From positions 155,383 through 219,382 of the forward strand of contig NZ_JACHLN010000005.1 in the NCBI RefSeq assembly GCF_014204495.1: DNA of 64,000 nucleotides. The letters are read 5' to 3'. Below are positions 25,319 through 32,650 of this stretch, one piece after another (the stretch's first letter is position 1; each line of letters begins with the position of its first letter). A program made the translations under genes and the position numbers. The notes beneath the pieces are model-generated. The model was not told the DNA's origin, ran no database searches, and saw only the letters and a program-made list of their open reading frames with translations. The stretch is from Sphingomonas kyeonggiensis (GTDB lineage Bacteria > Pseudomonadota > Alphaproteobacteria > Sphingomonadales > Sphingomonadaceae).

Positions 25319-25666
25319 CTATTCGCCCTTCGCGGCCACCGGCTTGTAGCTCACCACGCACCAGTCCGGCGCGCAATTGGCCGCGGCCTCGATGATCGCG
25401 GCATAGCGTTCCACCACCGCGCAATCGGTGCCGGCGGCCTGGAGGAGGATCGGCCGGCGCGGCGTCTCGCGCGCGGCGCCGCTGGCGAAGTCCTCCAGCG
25501 AAGTGTCGCTGGCGCGCAGGACGCCCCACAGCGCCTCGCCGCCATTGTCGCGCACCTCATGGGCATTGGCGCTCTTCTTCGGCAGCTTCGTGCCCCATTG
25601 CGCCGACAGGTTGCAGCCCTTGTCCGGCACGGTCAGCGACAACAACGCGATCGAAAACAGGATCAT
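25319..25666 (-). CDS. Small hypothetical exported protein
   Basis: 115 residues with a short hydrophobic start (MILFSIALLSLTVP) that may be a signal peptide or anchor. The mature part contains three cysteines (KGCNLS, GTDCAVVERY, NCAPDWCVV gives a C-x4-C pair). No family is recognised. Its start lies 5 nt after the stop of the TetR gene on the same strand, so it is co-transcribed with that regulator and is probably in its regulon. Confidence is in the gene, not in any function. Confidence 0.6.
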   Translation of the reverse strand: MILFSIALLSLTVPDKGCNLSAQWGTKLPKKSANAHEVRDNGGEALWGVLRASDTSLEDFASGAARETPRRPILLQAAGTDCAVVERYAAIIEAAANCAPDWCVVSYKPVAAKGE

Positions 25667-25671
25667 GGCGG

Positions 25672-26286
25672 TTACTCCTCGCCGGGATGGCTATGCCCGT
25701 GATGCTCCCCCATCGTCCGCGAAAGCTGCGCGGCGGCGATCTCGCGGGCCTTGTCGCGCGGCAGGCCGAGCGCCCGGGCCATTGGTGCGCCGAGCAGCGC
25801 GTCGCCCACGGCCATCAGCACCAGCTGCAGCGTCTCCTCATGCAGCGAATGCGTCTTGTCGTCATGCCCCTCGGCCAGCTCGTCGACCAGCCGGTGGATC
25901 GCCTCCAGGATCGGGTCGAGCGCATCCTGGTTGCCGGTCAGGATCATCCAGCTCGCCAGCGCGCCGGCTCCGCCCTTGTCGAACGCGTCGAAGGTCATGT
26001 TGACCACTTCGCGGTCGTCATGGTCCGCCCCGGCACGCGCGCGCATCACCGCGGCGCCGATCTTGCCGGTCACGCTATCGGCGATATTGGCGGCCAGCGC
26101 CTTTTGCAGCCCCGATGCCGAGCCGAAATGGTGGAGCAGATTGGCGTGCGTCCGCCCGATCTTCGCCGCCACCGCCTTCAGCGTCACTGCGCCGGGTCCG
26201 GCCTCGAGCAGGAGTTCGCGCGCGGCCTCGAGTGCGGCGTCGCGGGATTCTTCGGGTGAAAGGCGTTTGCGTGGTGCGACGGTCAT
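25672..26286 (-). CDS. TetR/AcrR family transcriptional regulator
   Basis: 204 residues. The HTH region is AALEAARELLLEAGPGAVTL followed by KAVAAKIGRTHANLLHHFGS, standard for TetR N-termini. The C-terminus is His-rich (EHHGHSHPGEE), which could bind metal but may be incidental. The ATG at 26286 (MTVAPRKRL) is chosen; the frame is open for 88 more codons upstream, but these translate a REPIN. An inverted repeat GTAAGC-N13-GCTTAC (26295-26319), 9 bp ahead of the start, is a plausible autoregulatory operator. It forms an operon with the small exported protein. Confidence 0.88.
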   Translation of the reverse strand: MTVAPRKRLSPEESRDAALEAARELLLEAGPGAVTLKAVAAKIGRTHANLLHHFGSASGLQKALAANIADSVTGKIGAAVMRARAGADHDDREVVNMTFDAFDKGGAGALASWMILTGNQDALDPILEAIHRLVDELAEGHDDKTHSLHEETLQLVLMAVGDALLGAPMARALGLPRDKAREIAAAQLSRTMGEHHGHSHPGEE

Positions 26287-26438
26287 GTTCAGCGGTAAGC
26301 CCCCAAAGACACCGCTTACGGCATGATTTCCAAGGGGGAAAGCCGGTAGATCATACAATTCGGCCCGCAAGCTGCTCCCGCGAAAGGGACTCACCGCGGG
26401 CCCGACATGGAAGATTTGCGCCGCTATCGGCTCATTCG

Positions 26439-26539
26439 GTTCCCCGGCGAAGGCCGGGGCCCAGTTTCGGCGCAGTTGGTTGGGGTGGTCAAACCTCTCG
26501 AACACCATGGCAACTGGACCCCGGCCTTCGCCGGGGAAC
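26439..26539. repeat. REPIN-like inverted pair, family A2 (101 bp)
   Basis: Bounded by GTTCCCC...GGGGAAC like A1, but the arms carry CGAAGG and the 101-bp unit has a different core (GGTCAAACCTCTCGAACA). Units of exactly the same length are at 42443-42543 and 52263-52363. Confidence 0.85.
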
Positions 26540-26566
26540 AGCTGGATCAATGATGTTGTGACGGCC

Positions 26567-27127
26567 TCACGCTGCCATTCGGTGGTCCTCGTCCCCGCCG
26601 CCGCTGCAATCGCCCTCGCACAGGTCGATCTCGTAGCGGGTGGTGGGGGCTTCGCAGCCGCGGCCCCGCGAATAGATCGAGACGAGCTGGCCGGTCGGGC
26701 GGAAGCCCAGCTTGCGCAGCACCTTGCCCGATGCGGGGTTGTCGATGAAATGGCCGGCGGTCACCCGGCGGATGCCGCGTGCCCGCGCTGCCTGCAGCAC
26801 CGCGCGCCCGGCCTCGGTCGCGATGCCGCGGCCCCAGGCGTCCGGCGTGTACCAATAGCCGAATTCGTTGGGCTCGTCCTTCCACACGCTCAGGCCGGTG
26901 CCGCCGATCAGGCGCGTGGCGCCGTCCCGGTGCTCGAACACCAGGAACTTGGGATCGACGGGATCGCCGAAGCTCGAGAGGAAGGTCTCGGCCGCTTCCA
27001 TGGGGTAGGGCCAGGGCGCGCGCGACAGGTTGCGCACGACATTCTCATGGCCGATCGCCTGCATCAGGGCAGGGGCGTCCTCGGGCCAGCCGGGGCGCAA
27101 TGTCAGTCTCTGCGTTCGCACGAACAT
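26567..27127 (-). CDS. GNAT family N-acetyltransferase (RimJ/RimL-like)
   Basis: 186-residue acetyl-CoA-dependent acyltransferase. Motif order: MFVRTQRLTLRPGWPEDAPA (strand 1 of RimJ/RimL-type enzymes), IGGTGLSVWKDEPNEFGYWY, the pyrophosphate-binding loop DAWGRGIATEAGRAV, and the C-terminal NPASGKVLRKLGFRPTG. The family acetylates ribosomal protein N-termini or small amines; the substrate is not determinable here. The ATG at 27127 has AAGGAGACGG upstream, deciding the start over one 10 codons earlier. Confidence 0.85.
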   Translation of the reverse strand: MFVRTQRLTLRPGWPEDAPALMQAIGHENVVRNLSRAPWPYPMEAAETFLSSFGDPVDPKFLVFEHRDGATRLIGGTGLSVWKDEPNEFGYWYTPDAWGRGIATEAGRAVLQAARARGIRRVTAGHFIDNPASGKVLRKLGFRPTGQLVSIYSRGRGCEAPTTRYEIDLCEGDCSGGGDEDHRMAA

Positions 27128-27206
27128 GACCGTCTCCTTGGTCCTGCGACGCCCCACGCCACGTTTGTGTGACGAGCTTGTTGCGCCGTGGTGTCAGGGA
27201 GGAAAT

Positions 27207-27240
27207 AAAAAAGGGAGCCGGGGCGACCCGTCTCCCTTTT
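27207..27240 (-). terminator. Rho-independent terminator of rplU-rpmA
   Basis: On the minus strand: stem AAGGGAGACGGG / CCCGGCTCCCTT (one mismatch) with a short loop, followed by a run of T. It lies 62 bp after the rpmA stop. The A/T runs on both sides would also allow it to act for the opposite strand. Confidence 0.85.
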
Positions 27241-27301
27241 CAGCTGGTTCGTTCGTCGAACCCGGGTCACCCTGGTGGGCAACCCGGTCGGTCACCCGAT
27301 G

Positions 27302-27571
27302 TTATTCGGCAGCTTCCGCAATCATGTCTACCGAGCAGAACTTGCGGCCAAGCTTGCCTTCCTTGAACGACACGCGGCCGTCGACGAGCGCGAAAAGGGT
27401 ATGGTCCTTGCCCATGCCCACGTTCACGCCCGGATAAATCTTGGTGCCGCGCTGACGCACGATGATGTTGCCGGCGACGACTGCTTCGCTGCCGAACTTC
27501 TTCACGCCAAGACGACGACCGGCCGAATCACGACCGTTACGCGAAGAACCGCCTGCCTTCTTATGTGCCAT
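27302..27571 (-). CDS. rpmA: 50S ribosomal protein L27
   Basis: 89-residue L27, a late-assembling 50S protein whose N-terminus reaches the peptidyl-transferase centre. The start MAHKKAGGSSRNGRDSAGRR is the canonical N-terminus without a cleavable extension; VVAGNIIVRQRGTK follows. It is 24 nt downstream of rplU in the usual rplU-rpmA operon, with a strong terminator downstream. Confidence 0.97.
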   Translation of the reverse strand: MAHKKAGGSSRNGRDSAGRRLGVKKFGSEAVVAGNIIVRQRGTKIYPGVNVGMGKDHTLFALVDGRVSFKEGKLGRKFCSVDMIAEAAE

Positions 27572-27595
27572 GGTCTATACTCCTCGTATCTTCGC

Positions 27596-27973
27596 TTACG
27601 CTTCCGCGGCCGGGGCTTCAGCCTCGGCGGGAGCGGCGGCCTTCTTCGCCTTCGGCGCGGCCTTCTTGGCTTCCTGGGCACCGATCGCGGTGATCTTCAG
27701 GATGGTGTGGTTCTGGCGGTGGCCGTTCTTGCGACGATAGTTGTGGCGACGGCGCTTCTTGAAGACGATAACCTTCTCGCCCTTCGCCTGCGCAATGATC
27801 TCGGCCGAAACGGTCAGACCGTCGGTCGACTTCAGCTCACCACCTTCGCCGGCGAGCAGAACGTCGCCGAGCGTGACCGTCGAACCGGCCTCGCCGTCGA
27901 GCTTCTCGACAACGATCTTGTCTCCTGCGGCAACGCGATACTGCTTGCCGCCCGTGCGCACGATAGCGAACAT
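27596..27973 (-). CDS. rplU: 50S ribosomal protein L21
   Basis: 125 residues. The L21 core is MFAIVRTGGKQYRVAAGDKI at the start and VIVFKKRRRHNYRRKNGHRQ with the L21 signature further on. It has an Ala/Lys-rich C-terminal tail (KKAAPKAKKAAAPAEAEAPA) of about 20 residues, common in alphaproteobacterial L21. The ATG at 27973 is chosen over a codon 7 residues upstream. L21 contacts 23S rRNA and L20. Confidence 0.96.
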   Translation of the reverse strand: MFAIVRTGGKQYRVAAGDKIVVEKLDGEAGSTVTLGDVLLAGEGGELKSTDGLTVSAEIIAQAKGEKVIVFKKRRRHNYRRKNGHRQNHTILKITAIGAQEAKKAAPKAKKAAAPAEAEAPAAEA

Positions 27974-28103
27974 CGGGTCTCTTCTCTGGTTCAAATGCTT
28001 GTGCCCGCCAAGGTTGCACCCCGGCAGGAGGAAGGGCGCAGCTAAGGGAGAGAGTCGCGGAAGTCAACCGGTAACTGCCAGAAACGGCAGTCGGTGGCCG
28101 CGG

Positions 28104-28436
28104 TTAATGGCGATGCGTGCGCTTCAGCGTGTAGCGGCCGCCCGTATAGCCGTCGAAAAGCCCGTTGATCGCGGGGTGGTCGACCGGTTCCTCGCTGTCG
28201 TCGGCCACCAGGTTCTGCTGGCTGACATAGGCGACGTAGCTCGATTCGTCGTTCTCGGCGAGCAGGTGGTAGAAGGGCTGGTCCTTGCGGGGGCGCACGT
28301 CCTCGGGAATCGCCTCGTACCATTCCTCGCTGTTGGCGAAGACGGGGTCGACGTCGAAGATCACGCCGCGGAACTCGAACTGGCGGTGGCGCACCACGTC
28401 GCCGATGGCGAAGCGCGCGGTCGCGACGGCGGGCAT
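28104..28436 (-). CDS. hspQ: Heat shock protein HspQ
   Basis: 110-residue HspQ/YccV-like protein (E. coli 105), a hemimethylated-DNA-binding-domain protein that in enterics serves as a Lon specificity factor. The signature is ARFAIGDVVRHRQFEFRGVI followed by FDVDPVFANSEEWY and KDQPFYHLLAEN. The start at 28436 (MPAVATARF) has CGGAG 5 nt upstream and gives the family length; an ATG at 28487 would add 17 Pro/Ser-rich residues. Confidence 0.9.
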   Translation of the reverse strand: MPAVATARFAIGDVVRHRQFEFRGVIFDVDPVFANSEEWYEAIPEDVRPRKDQPFYHLLAENDESSYVAYVSQQNLVADDSEEPVDHPAINGLFDGYTGGRYTLKRTHRH

Positions 28437-28609
28437 CGGAACTCCGGGCTCAAGGGGGGAAGGGGAGGCGCCGGGGGCTTGAGTCATGGACTTAATCTAA
28501 TATCTCTTCGTTTAGGTACAAGGATGCGCTTGCAGTATCCGAAACGCTGCGCTAGGGGCCGCCCCTCACAGCGACCGACGCGGAGTTTTCCGCGCAGTAA
28601 TCGCCTCGC

Positions 28610-28699
28610 GGAGAGGTGGCAGAGTGGTCGAATGCGCCGCACTCGAAATGCGGTTTACGGGTAACCGTAACGAGGGTTCGAATCCCTCCCTCTCCGCCA
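28610..28699 (+). tRNA. tRNA-Ser (anticodon CGA)
   Basis: 90-nt class II tRNA. The acceptor stem GGAGAGG (28610-28616) pairs with CCTCTCC (28689-28695), followed by G and an encoded CCA (28697-28699). The anticodon stem CCGCA/TGCGG encloses loop CTCGAAA with anticodon CGA at 28644-28646 (reads UCG). The long variable arm and GGTTCGAATCC T-arm are as expected for serine. A short T-run follows at 28712-28717. Confidence 0.96.
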
Positions 28700-28809
28700 C
28701 CTACCCCCAGTTTTTTCCGGAATTCCGCCCGCGAATCGCCCCATGGGGCAACCCGGCGTTTACCGCTTGCCCCTAGATTCCCGGCTCCCCCTCGCCATCC
28801 GGGCCGCTC

Positions 28810-29970
28810 GTGACAAACTTCGCCTTCTTCCTGCCGGTCATGTTCAGCACCTTTGCGCTGCTGTTCCTCGCGATTTCGCGCCTCGGCCCCGCCGCCGCTC
28901 CTTTCTGGGCAGCGGGTTTCGGCTGTGCGGCGCTGGGATTCTGGGCTCCGGCGATCGACCAGCTATTGCCGTCCCCGGCCTGGTCGCTCCTCGCCGATGC
29001 CCTCTTCGCCTGTGCATTCCTCGCCTATAGCGAAGCGCTCCTGGTGCGATGGTGCGCCCGCTGGCTCCTGCATGTGCGCCTGTTCATCACGGTTGGGGCG
29101 GTTCTGGGCTGTGCCGTTGCCATATTGCTGCAGCTGCCATTGCTGGAGCTCGCGGTTTCGGACGCGGCCTCCTTCGTCCTGATTGCGCTGCCGCTCGTGG
29201 CGGCGCTCCCGCATCTTCGCAATCGACTGGATCAGGCGCTCGCCCTGGCCGCGCTGCTCGTTGCGTTCGACGGCCTCAGCCGTCTCGCCACCTTGCTGGT
29301 CACGCGAGGCTCCGGTGCCTTTCTCGACAGCGTCTATTTCTTCCTGATGCAGGCGTTCGCGAGTGTCTTCGGGCTATTCCTGGGCCTCGCCGCGCTTGCC
29401 GGCTGCATGTCCGAGCTCATCGCCCGCTATCGCCGCGAAGCCGAACTCGATCCGCTCACCCAATCGCTCAACCGGCGCGGCTTCGATCGGGCGAGCGTCG
29501 GGGCCCATGATCGCAAGGGCGCGGTGATCAGTTGCGACATCGACCGGTTCAAGGCGGTCAACGACCGTTTCGGACATCAAAGCGGCGACCAGGTGATCAG
29601 CGCATTCGCCCGCGTCATCATGGCGCATGTGCCCGAGGACGCGCGGGTCGCCAGGTTCGGCGGAGAAGAGTTCGTCATCTATCTCCCGGGCGCGGACCTG
29701 GCGAAGGCGATCGGCTGTGCGGAGACGATCCGCCAGGCGTTTGCCGCCACCGGTGCCGAGGCCGCGAGGATCGACCACGTCCTGACCGCAAGCTTCGGCG
29801 CTTCGGCGATCCTGGCGGATGACGGGAGCATTTATGATGCCCTGAACCGCGCGGATCGCGCACTGTACGATGCCAAGAACAACGGGCGGAACCAGGTCTG
29901 CGCAGCAAGTTTCCTCCGCCCGATCGCCGCTCGTCCGGTCGGCGACGGCCTGGCGCGCGGGATCGGCTGA
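28810..29970 (+). CDS. Membrane-bound diguanylate cyclase (GGDEF)
   Basis: 386 residues. About six N-terminal TM helices (residues 1-200, for example FAFFLPVMFSTFALLFLAIS) are followed by a cytoplasmic GGDEF domain (LDPLTQSLNRRGF, SCDIDRFKAVNDRFGHQSGD) with active-site motif ARFGGEEF. An intact GGEEF predicts c-di-GMP synthesis. The position of the inhibitory I-site (RxxD five residues before GGEEF) reads PEDA, so product inhibition is probably absent. The start is GTG at 28810. It lies alone downstream of tRNA-Ser. Confidence 0.9.
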   Translation: MTNFAFFLPVMFSTFALLFLAISRLGPAAAPFWAAGFGCAALGFWAPAIDQLLPSPAWSLLADALFACAFLAYSEALLVRWCARWLLHVRLFITVGAVLGCAVAILLQLPLLELAVSDAASFVLIALPLVAALPHLRNRLDQALALAALLVAFDGLSRLATLLVTRGSGAFLDSVYFFLMQAFASVFGLFLGLAALAGCMSELIARYRREAELDPLTQSLNRRGFDRASVGAHDRKGAVISCDIDRFKAVNDRFGHQSGDQVISAFARVIMAHVPEDARVARFGGEEFVIYLPGADLAKAIGCAETIRQAFAATGAEAARIDHVLTASFGASAILADDGSIYDALNRADRALYDAKNNGRNQVCAASFLRPIAARPVGDGLARGIG

Positions 29971-29998
29971 GGAATAGCGGTCGCCCTTCGGCGCAGCG

Positions 29999-30880
29999 TC
30001 AATCCGGGCGGATCTTCAGCGTCATGTCCTGCTGCCGCCCGGTACCGTGCAGCTCCACGTGATCCTTGAAGAAATCGAGCCGGGCATAGCTGGTCTCGGG
30101 GGTGTCGAGCATCGCCTTCATGTTCACATAGTGAATGCCGGCACGCTCGCCGTAGTTGCCGTCGTGATTGTGCCCGTCGAGCCAGACCTTGGCCGAGGGA
30201 TGCCGCTCCAGCAGCGCGATCACCGCGGGCGCGTTCCACAGATTATGCTTGTTCTCGGGGTAGACCGGGAAATGGCTGAAGATCATCACCTTCAGATGCC
30301 GCTTGTCGGCACGGCCGAGTTCGGCGTCGATCCAGGCCATCTGCTCGCCGCCGATCGCGCCGTCCCATAGCGGCTTGTCGGCATAGAATGCCGCGTGCGC
30401 GGCCATGCTGCGCTTGTGCTCGGGGCTCCCGGCCGGCCAGGCATAGCTGCTCAGATCGTTGCCGTCGGTGACGAGGAACAGCCAGCCCTGGCGCTCGAAG
30501 CTGTAATAGCGCTTCTTCATGCCCAGCTTGGCCGGCACCTGCAGCTTGTACGCGTCGTCGACCGAGAACTCGTGGTTGCCCAGCACATAATGGACCGGGT
30601 GGCGCAACTTGGCGGCCACCGGCAGCAGCGCGTCATAGCTCGCCCAGTCCTTGTCGATGAAGTCGCCGAGATGGACGACGAAGGCGAGTTTCTGGCGGTT
30701 GAAGTCCTCCACCGCAGCGGCAAGCTTGCCCGGCGCGGTGTGGTACAGGCGCTGGCCGCTGTCGGGCGCGTCGGCATATTGCGCGTCGGCGATGGCGCCG
30801 ATGCTGAACGCCGGCTTCTCTTCGCGCGGTGCAGGGCCTGCGCCAATCGCCGCCAGCGCCAGCAGGATCGTCCACCGCAT
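29999..30880 (-). CDS. Exported metallophosphoesterase, ADPRibase-Mn-like
   Basis: 293 residues with a short signal peptide (MRWTILLALAAIGAG). Calcineurin-type motifs are in order: IADAQYAD (Asp-x-Gln instead of Asp-x-His), HLGDFID, LGNHEF, IFSHFPVYP and DGHNHDGNYG. The Asp-x-Gln first motif and the NHEF and HNHDG blocks match the Mn-dependent ADP-ribose/CDP-alcohol diphosphatase group rather than ordinary phosphodiesterases. A periplasmic location is unusual for that group and points to scavenging of nucleotide diphosphate compounds or CDP-alcohols (inferred). It converges with the cyclase. Confidence 0.82.
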   Translation of the reverse strand: MRWTILLALAAIGAGPAPREEKPAFSIGAIADAQYADAPDSGQRLYHTAPGKLAAAVEDFNRQKLAFVVHLGDFIDKDWASYDALLPVAAKLRHPVHYVLGNHEFSVDDAYKLQVPAKLGMKKRYYSFERQGWLFLVTDGNDLSSYAWPAGSPEHKRSMAAHAAFYADKPLWDGAIGGEQMAWIDAELGRADKRHLKVMIFSHFPVYPENKHNLWNAPAVIALLERHPSAKVWLDGHNHDGNYGERAGIHYVNMKAMLDTPETSYARLDFFKDHVELHGTGRQQDMTLKIRPD

Positions 30881-31073
30881 CACATTTTCCTTTCGTCCGA
30901 TTCGCAGGGGCTTAGGCGCGACAGGTTGCAGTTTTAAGCAGCCGGGCCCGGGTGGTTGTCATGCGAGCTTCACGGAGCGTGCCTAGCGCTGAAGCGATGA
31001 GCGGGGCGATTCTCAGGCAGGGGAGAAGCGGCATGACAGCGCCGGCGCGGTCTTGCTTCAAGGGTGTGGCGCA

Positions 31074-31610
31074 GTGAACGAGTTCACTGCCATCGCCGCG
31101 CGCCGCCACGCCGCGGCCGAGGATGCCGCGTTGCGCGCCGCGCTCCACCGTTTCGTCCAGGGCCGCCTGCGCGACCGGGACGAGGGCGAGGACATCGTCC
31201 AGGAAACCTATGTCCGCCTCTATGACTATCGCCGCACAAAGGGTGTCGCCGATGTCGGCGCCTTCTGCTTCGCAGTGGCGCGCAACCTGGTGTTCGATCA
31301 TTTCCGTCGCCGCCAGGCGATGCCTGCCAGCACCGAGCTCGCAGAGGATATTGTCTGCCCGCTGCCTCGCGCGGAGGAAGTGCTCGACTATCGCCAGCGC
31401 GTCGACATTCTCGTCGCGGCATTGAAGGTGATGCCGACGCTCCGCCGCGAAGTGTTCCTCCGCCGCCGGCTCGACGGGATCGCCTGCGCGACGATCGCCC
31501 AGGATCTCGACATGAGCCTGGCCGCGGTCGAGAAGCATTGCACCCGCGCCGTCGCCGACCTGCGCGCCGCGCTCGAGCGCCGCGGCCTGCCGGCGGGAGC
31601 TGCCCGGTGA
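31074..31610 (+). CDS. FecI-type ECF sigma factor
   Basis: 178 residues with sigma-2 (ALRAALHRFVQGRLRDRDEG, EDIVQETYVRLYDYRR) and sigma-4 (LPTLRREVFLRRR-like VMPTLRREVFLRRRLDG, CATIAQDLDMSLAAVEKH) regions, the latter matching the FecI group. It overlaps the fecR-like gene by 4 bp and precedes a TonB receptor with an N-terminal signalling domain: the standard cell-surface signalling order. The GTG at 31074 is the assumed start. Confidence 0.9.
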   Translation: MNEFTAIAARRHAAAEDAALRAALHRFVQGRLRDRDEGEDIVQETYVRLYDYRRTKGVADVGAFCFAVARNLVFDHFRRRQAMPASTELAEDIVCPLPRAEEVLDYRQRVDILVAALKVMPTLRREVFLRRRLDGIACATIAQDLDMSLAAVEKHCTRAVADLRAALERRGLPAGAAR

Positions 31611-32560
31611 GTCGCCGCGCCGCCCTGAAAGATGCCGCCCGCTGGGCGATGCGCGAGGATGACGCGGTCCTGCGCGAGGCGCCGCCGGCTGCTGCGCCCG
31701 ATATCCAGGCCATGCTTGACGACCCCGCGCTTGCCGATGCGATGGGCCAGGTACCCCGCCTGTCGGACGGCGACATCCTGGCGATGCGCGCCAACCGGCG
31801 CCGTGCGCTGGGGGCGGGCGGGGCGCTTGCGCTGGTTGCGGCGATCGGTGTCGGCGGCTGGCAGGCGGGCTGGTACCGTCCGGCCGCCCCCTTGCCGCTC
31901 CACTATGAGACCGCGCGGGGCCAGCAGCTCGATATCGAGCTGGCCGATGGCTCGAAACTTCATCTGAACGGCGAGACCAGCCTCGACGTCACGCTGGGCG
32001 ACAAGGCGCGCAGTGTCGCAATGCAGCGGGGCGAGGCCTATTTCGACATCGCCCACCGGCCCGACCAGCCCTTTACCGTGCTGGCGGACGGCTCGGCGAC
32101 GCGCGTGCTCGGCACGGCCTTCGACATCGATATCGCGAGCGGCGGCGGCGTGCGCATCGCCGTCTATCGCGGCAAGGTCCGCTTCGGCGGTGCGGGGGCG
32201 GGCAAGGACGGTGCGGTGATCGTCGAGGCCGGCTGGCGCACCCGTTTCGCCGATGGCAAGGCGCGAGCGCCGACCCGCTTTGACGCGACGCAGCAGGACT
32301 GGCGTCAGGGCTGGCTCGATGTCGACAACATGAAGCTGGGCGAACTGGTCGATGCGCTCAACCGGCGAGGTGGTCCGCTGATCGCGCCGCCGCCGGGAGC
32401 ATTGGCGTCGGTCGCGGTCGCCGGTCGCTTCCGCGTCGATAATCCGCATCAGCTGCTCGACGCGATGGGCGCGGCCTATGGCTTCGACGTGGTCCGCAAG
32501 GGCGAGGAACTGCACCTCGTTCCCACCGCCGGAAGTGACACAAAAACGTCAGATCAATGA
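31607..32560 (+). CDS. FecR-family anti-sigma/signal transducer
   Basis: 317 residues. A cytoplasmic N-terminal domain (RRAALKDAARWAMREDD) is followed by one TM helix (ALGAGGALALVAAIGVGGW, about 66-84), a periplasmic FecR domain (LADGSKLHLNGETSLDVTLG, QRGEAYFDIAH) and a C-terminal STN-like domain (FRVDNPHQLLDAMGAAYGFD). It is expected to bind the receptor's signalling domain and control the sigma factor. It starts with GTG, overlapping the sigma stop codon. Confidence 0.92.
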   Translation: MSRRAALKDAARWAMREDDAVLREAPPAAAPDIQAMLDDPALADAMGQVPRLSDGDILAMRANRRRALGAGGALALVAAIGVGGWQAGWYRPAAPLPLHYETARGQQLDIELADGSKLHLNGETSLDVTLGDKARSVAMQRGEAYFDIAHRPDQPFTVLADGSATRVLGTAFDIDIASGGGVRIAVYRGKVRFGGAGAGKDGAVIVEAGWRTRFADGKARAPTRFDATQQDWRQGWLDVDNMKLGELVDALNRRGGPLIAPPPGALASVAVAGRFRVDNPHQLLDAMGAAYGFDVVRKGEELHLVPTAGSDTKTSDQ

Positions 32561-32572
32561 CGCTGCACTGCA

Positions 32573-32587
32573 ACAAAATTCTTTTGT
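32573..32587. promoter_or_regulatory. Perfect inverted repeat before the TonB receptor
   Basis: ACAAAA-TTC-TTTTGT lies 12 bp after the fecR stop and 63 bp before the receptor start. It is AT-rich in a GC-rich setting. It could be an operator or overlap a promoter for the receptor; no match to the E. coli FecI promoter is convincing. Confidence 0.35.
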
Positions 32588-32650
32588 CCGGAAGCTGATC
32601 CACCCCCGTCTTCCCCCCGAGGCGCGCATCGTGCCCGAGCGGAGGAACAC

